Shown here in pieces: positions 40,698 through 40,992 of a stretch of 40,992 bases of DNA. Below the pieces are notes generated by a model, which worked only from the letters and a program-made list of their open reading frames with translations, did no database searches and had not been told where the DNA came from. The position numbers were made by a program, and so were the translations under genes. Position 1 is the stretch's first letter; each line of letters begins with the position of its first letter. Origin of the DNA: Candidatus Nomurabacteria bacterium (GTDB lineage: Bacteria > Patescibacteriota > Saccharimonadia > Saccharimonadales > Saccharimonadaceae); the NCBI GenBank assembly GCA_031275815.1, contig JAISOF010000025.1, positions 1-40,992 of the forward strand. Direction: 5' to 3'.

Positions 40698-40992
40698 CCC
40701 CTGCTTAACTTAAGTTAACTATAAGTATTTTAACAACACCAAGCATAAAAGTAAATACCGGTTTTGTTGCATAATTCCCCTTTGTTTTATGGAGGAGGAG
40801 TTGTTGGTTTTTCTTTGCGGACGGAAAGCTGATTAAGATTGAGGCTGCTGGTTGCCTTGTTGGGTTTTGTCACGGACGAAAAGCTACTAATAGATAATTC
40901 TTGGGCATACCAACGTTGGGGGTATCGAGTGGTTGGTTTTGAAGTTTGTGGTGATAGTACTCCTGCCATCTACCCCAGACCCCTCAAGGGGC
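40698..40992. other. Intergenic region without supported gene
   Basis: An AT-rich upstream region of the surface gene with no convincing promoter hexamer pair. Further right, CGGACGGAAAGCT and CGGACGAAAAGCT occur 64 nt apart as an imperfect direct repeat. A short palindrome, CCCCTCAAGGGG, ends the window. A 60-codon frame on the minus strand has no family features. Confidence 0.4.

Noticed and set aside
40787-40969. 60-codon minus-strand gene
   Set aside because: Low-complexity Ser/Thr/Pro composition, no ribosome-binding site, no promoter, and a stop directly upstream of its ATG.

Overview
The window looks like a chromosomal segment from a member of the Candidate Phyla Radiation, most likely Candidatus Saccharibacteria (TM7). 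The standard code is used, with TGA as stop. Housekeeping genes (tsaD, dnaG-rpoD, galU, typA, a tRNA-Ala) are interleaved with very large secreted or surface proteins of the kind seen in small epibiotic CPR cells. Many genes have a -10 hexamer ending only about 6 nt before the start codon, so leaderless mRNA is common. DnaG has lost its zinc ligands. The phylum assignment is inference from protein style and gene content; no 16S gene is present.\n\nLayout: 1-1710 is the 3' part of a surface-protein gene with a C-type-lectin-like end, followed by tsaD. 2936-6937 (minus) is a giant beta-helix protein with a VPNTG/TM/basic tail, followed by a DUF4143 ATPase. 8362-13254 looks like an island at the 3' end of rpoD: a truncated Fic gene fused to a copied piece of rpoD, a glycine-rich IPT/TIG surface protein, and a RelBE-type toxin-antitoxin pair. 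13251-15951 is dnaG-rpoD. Then come a VapBC-type pair, a membrane protein, a polysaccharide deacetylase, tRNA-Ala(CGC), a three-gene operon ending in a 99-aa protein and including a 1395-aa glycosyltransferase-like protein, galU and an HD-domain protein. 25913-28458 is a large Ig-like/DUF6273-like surface gene. Then follow typA, a small stand-alone cassette, a LysM protein, a palindromic element, a LiaF-like membrane protein, a zinc-ribbon plus SPFH pair resembling Bacillus YdjG/YdjI, a frameshifted FISUMP surface gene, and another giant IPT/TIG/glycine-rich/lectin-like surface gene.\n\nThe most striking signal is a set of four surface-protein genes, each with a long simple-sequence repeat inside its first ~10-25 codons, just before the signal peptide: G12, C13, (CT)20 and (AG)16. 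In all four the other frames hit stops downstream. Three read as ON here. The (CT)20 gene is OFF and would be restored by loss of one CT unit or gain of two. This is the layout of phase-variable contingency loci, and it would let the cell switch its large adhesin-like proteins combinatorially. The lectin-like C-termini of these proteins resemble targets of diversity-generating retroelements, although no reverse transcriptase or template repeat is visible in the window.
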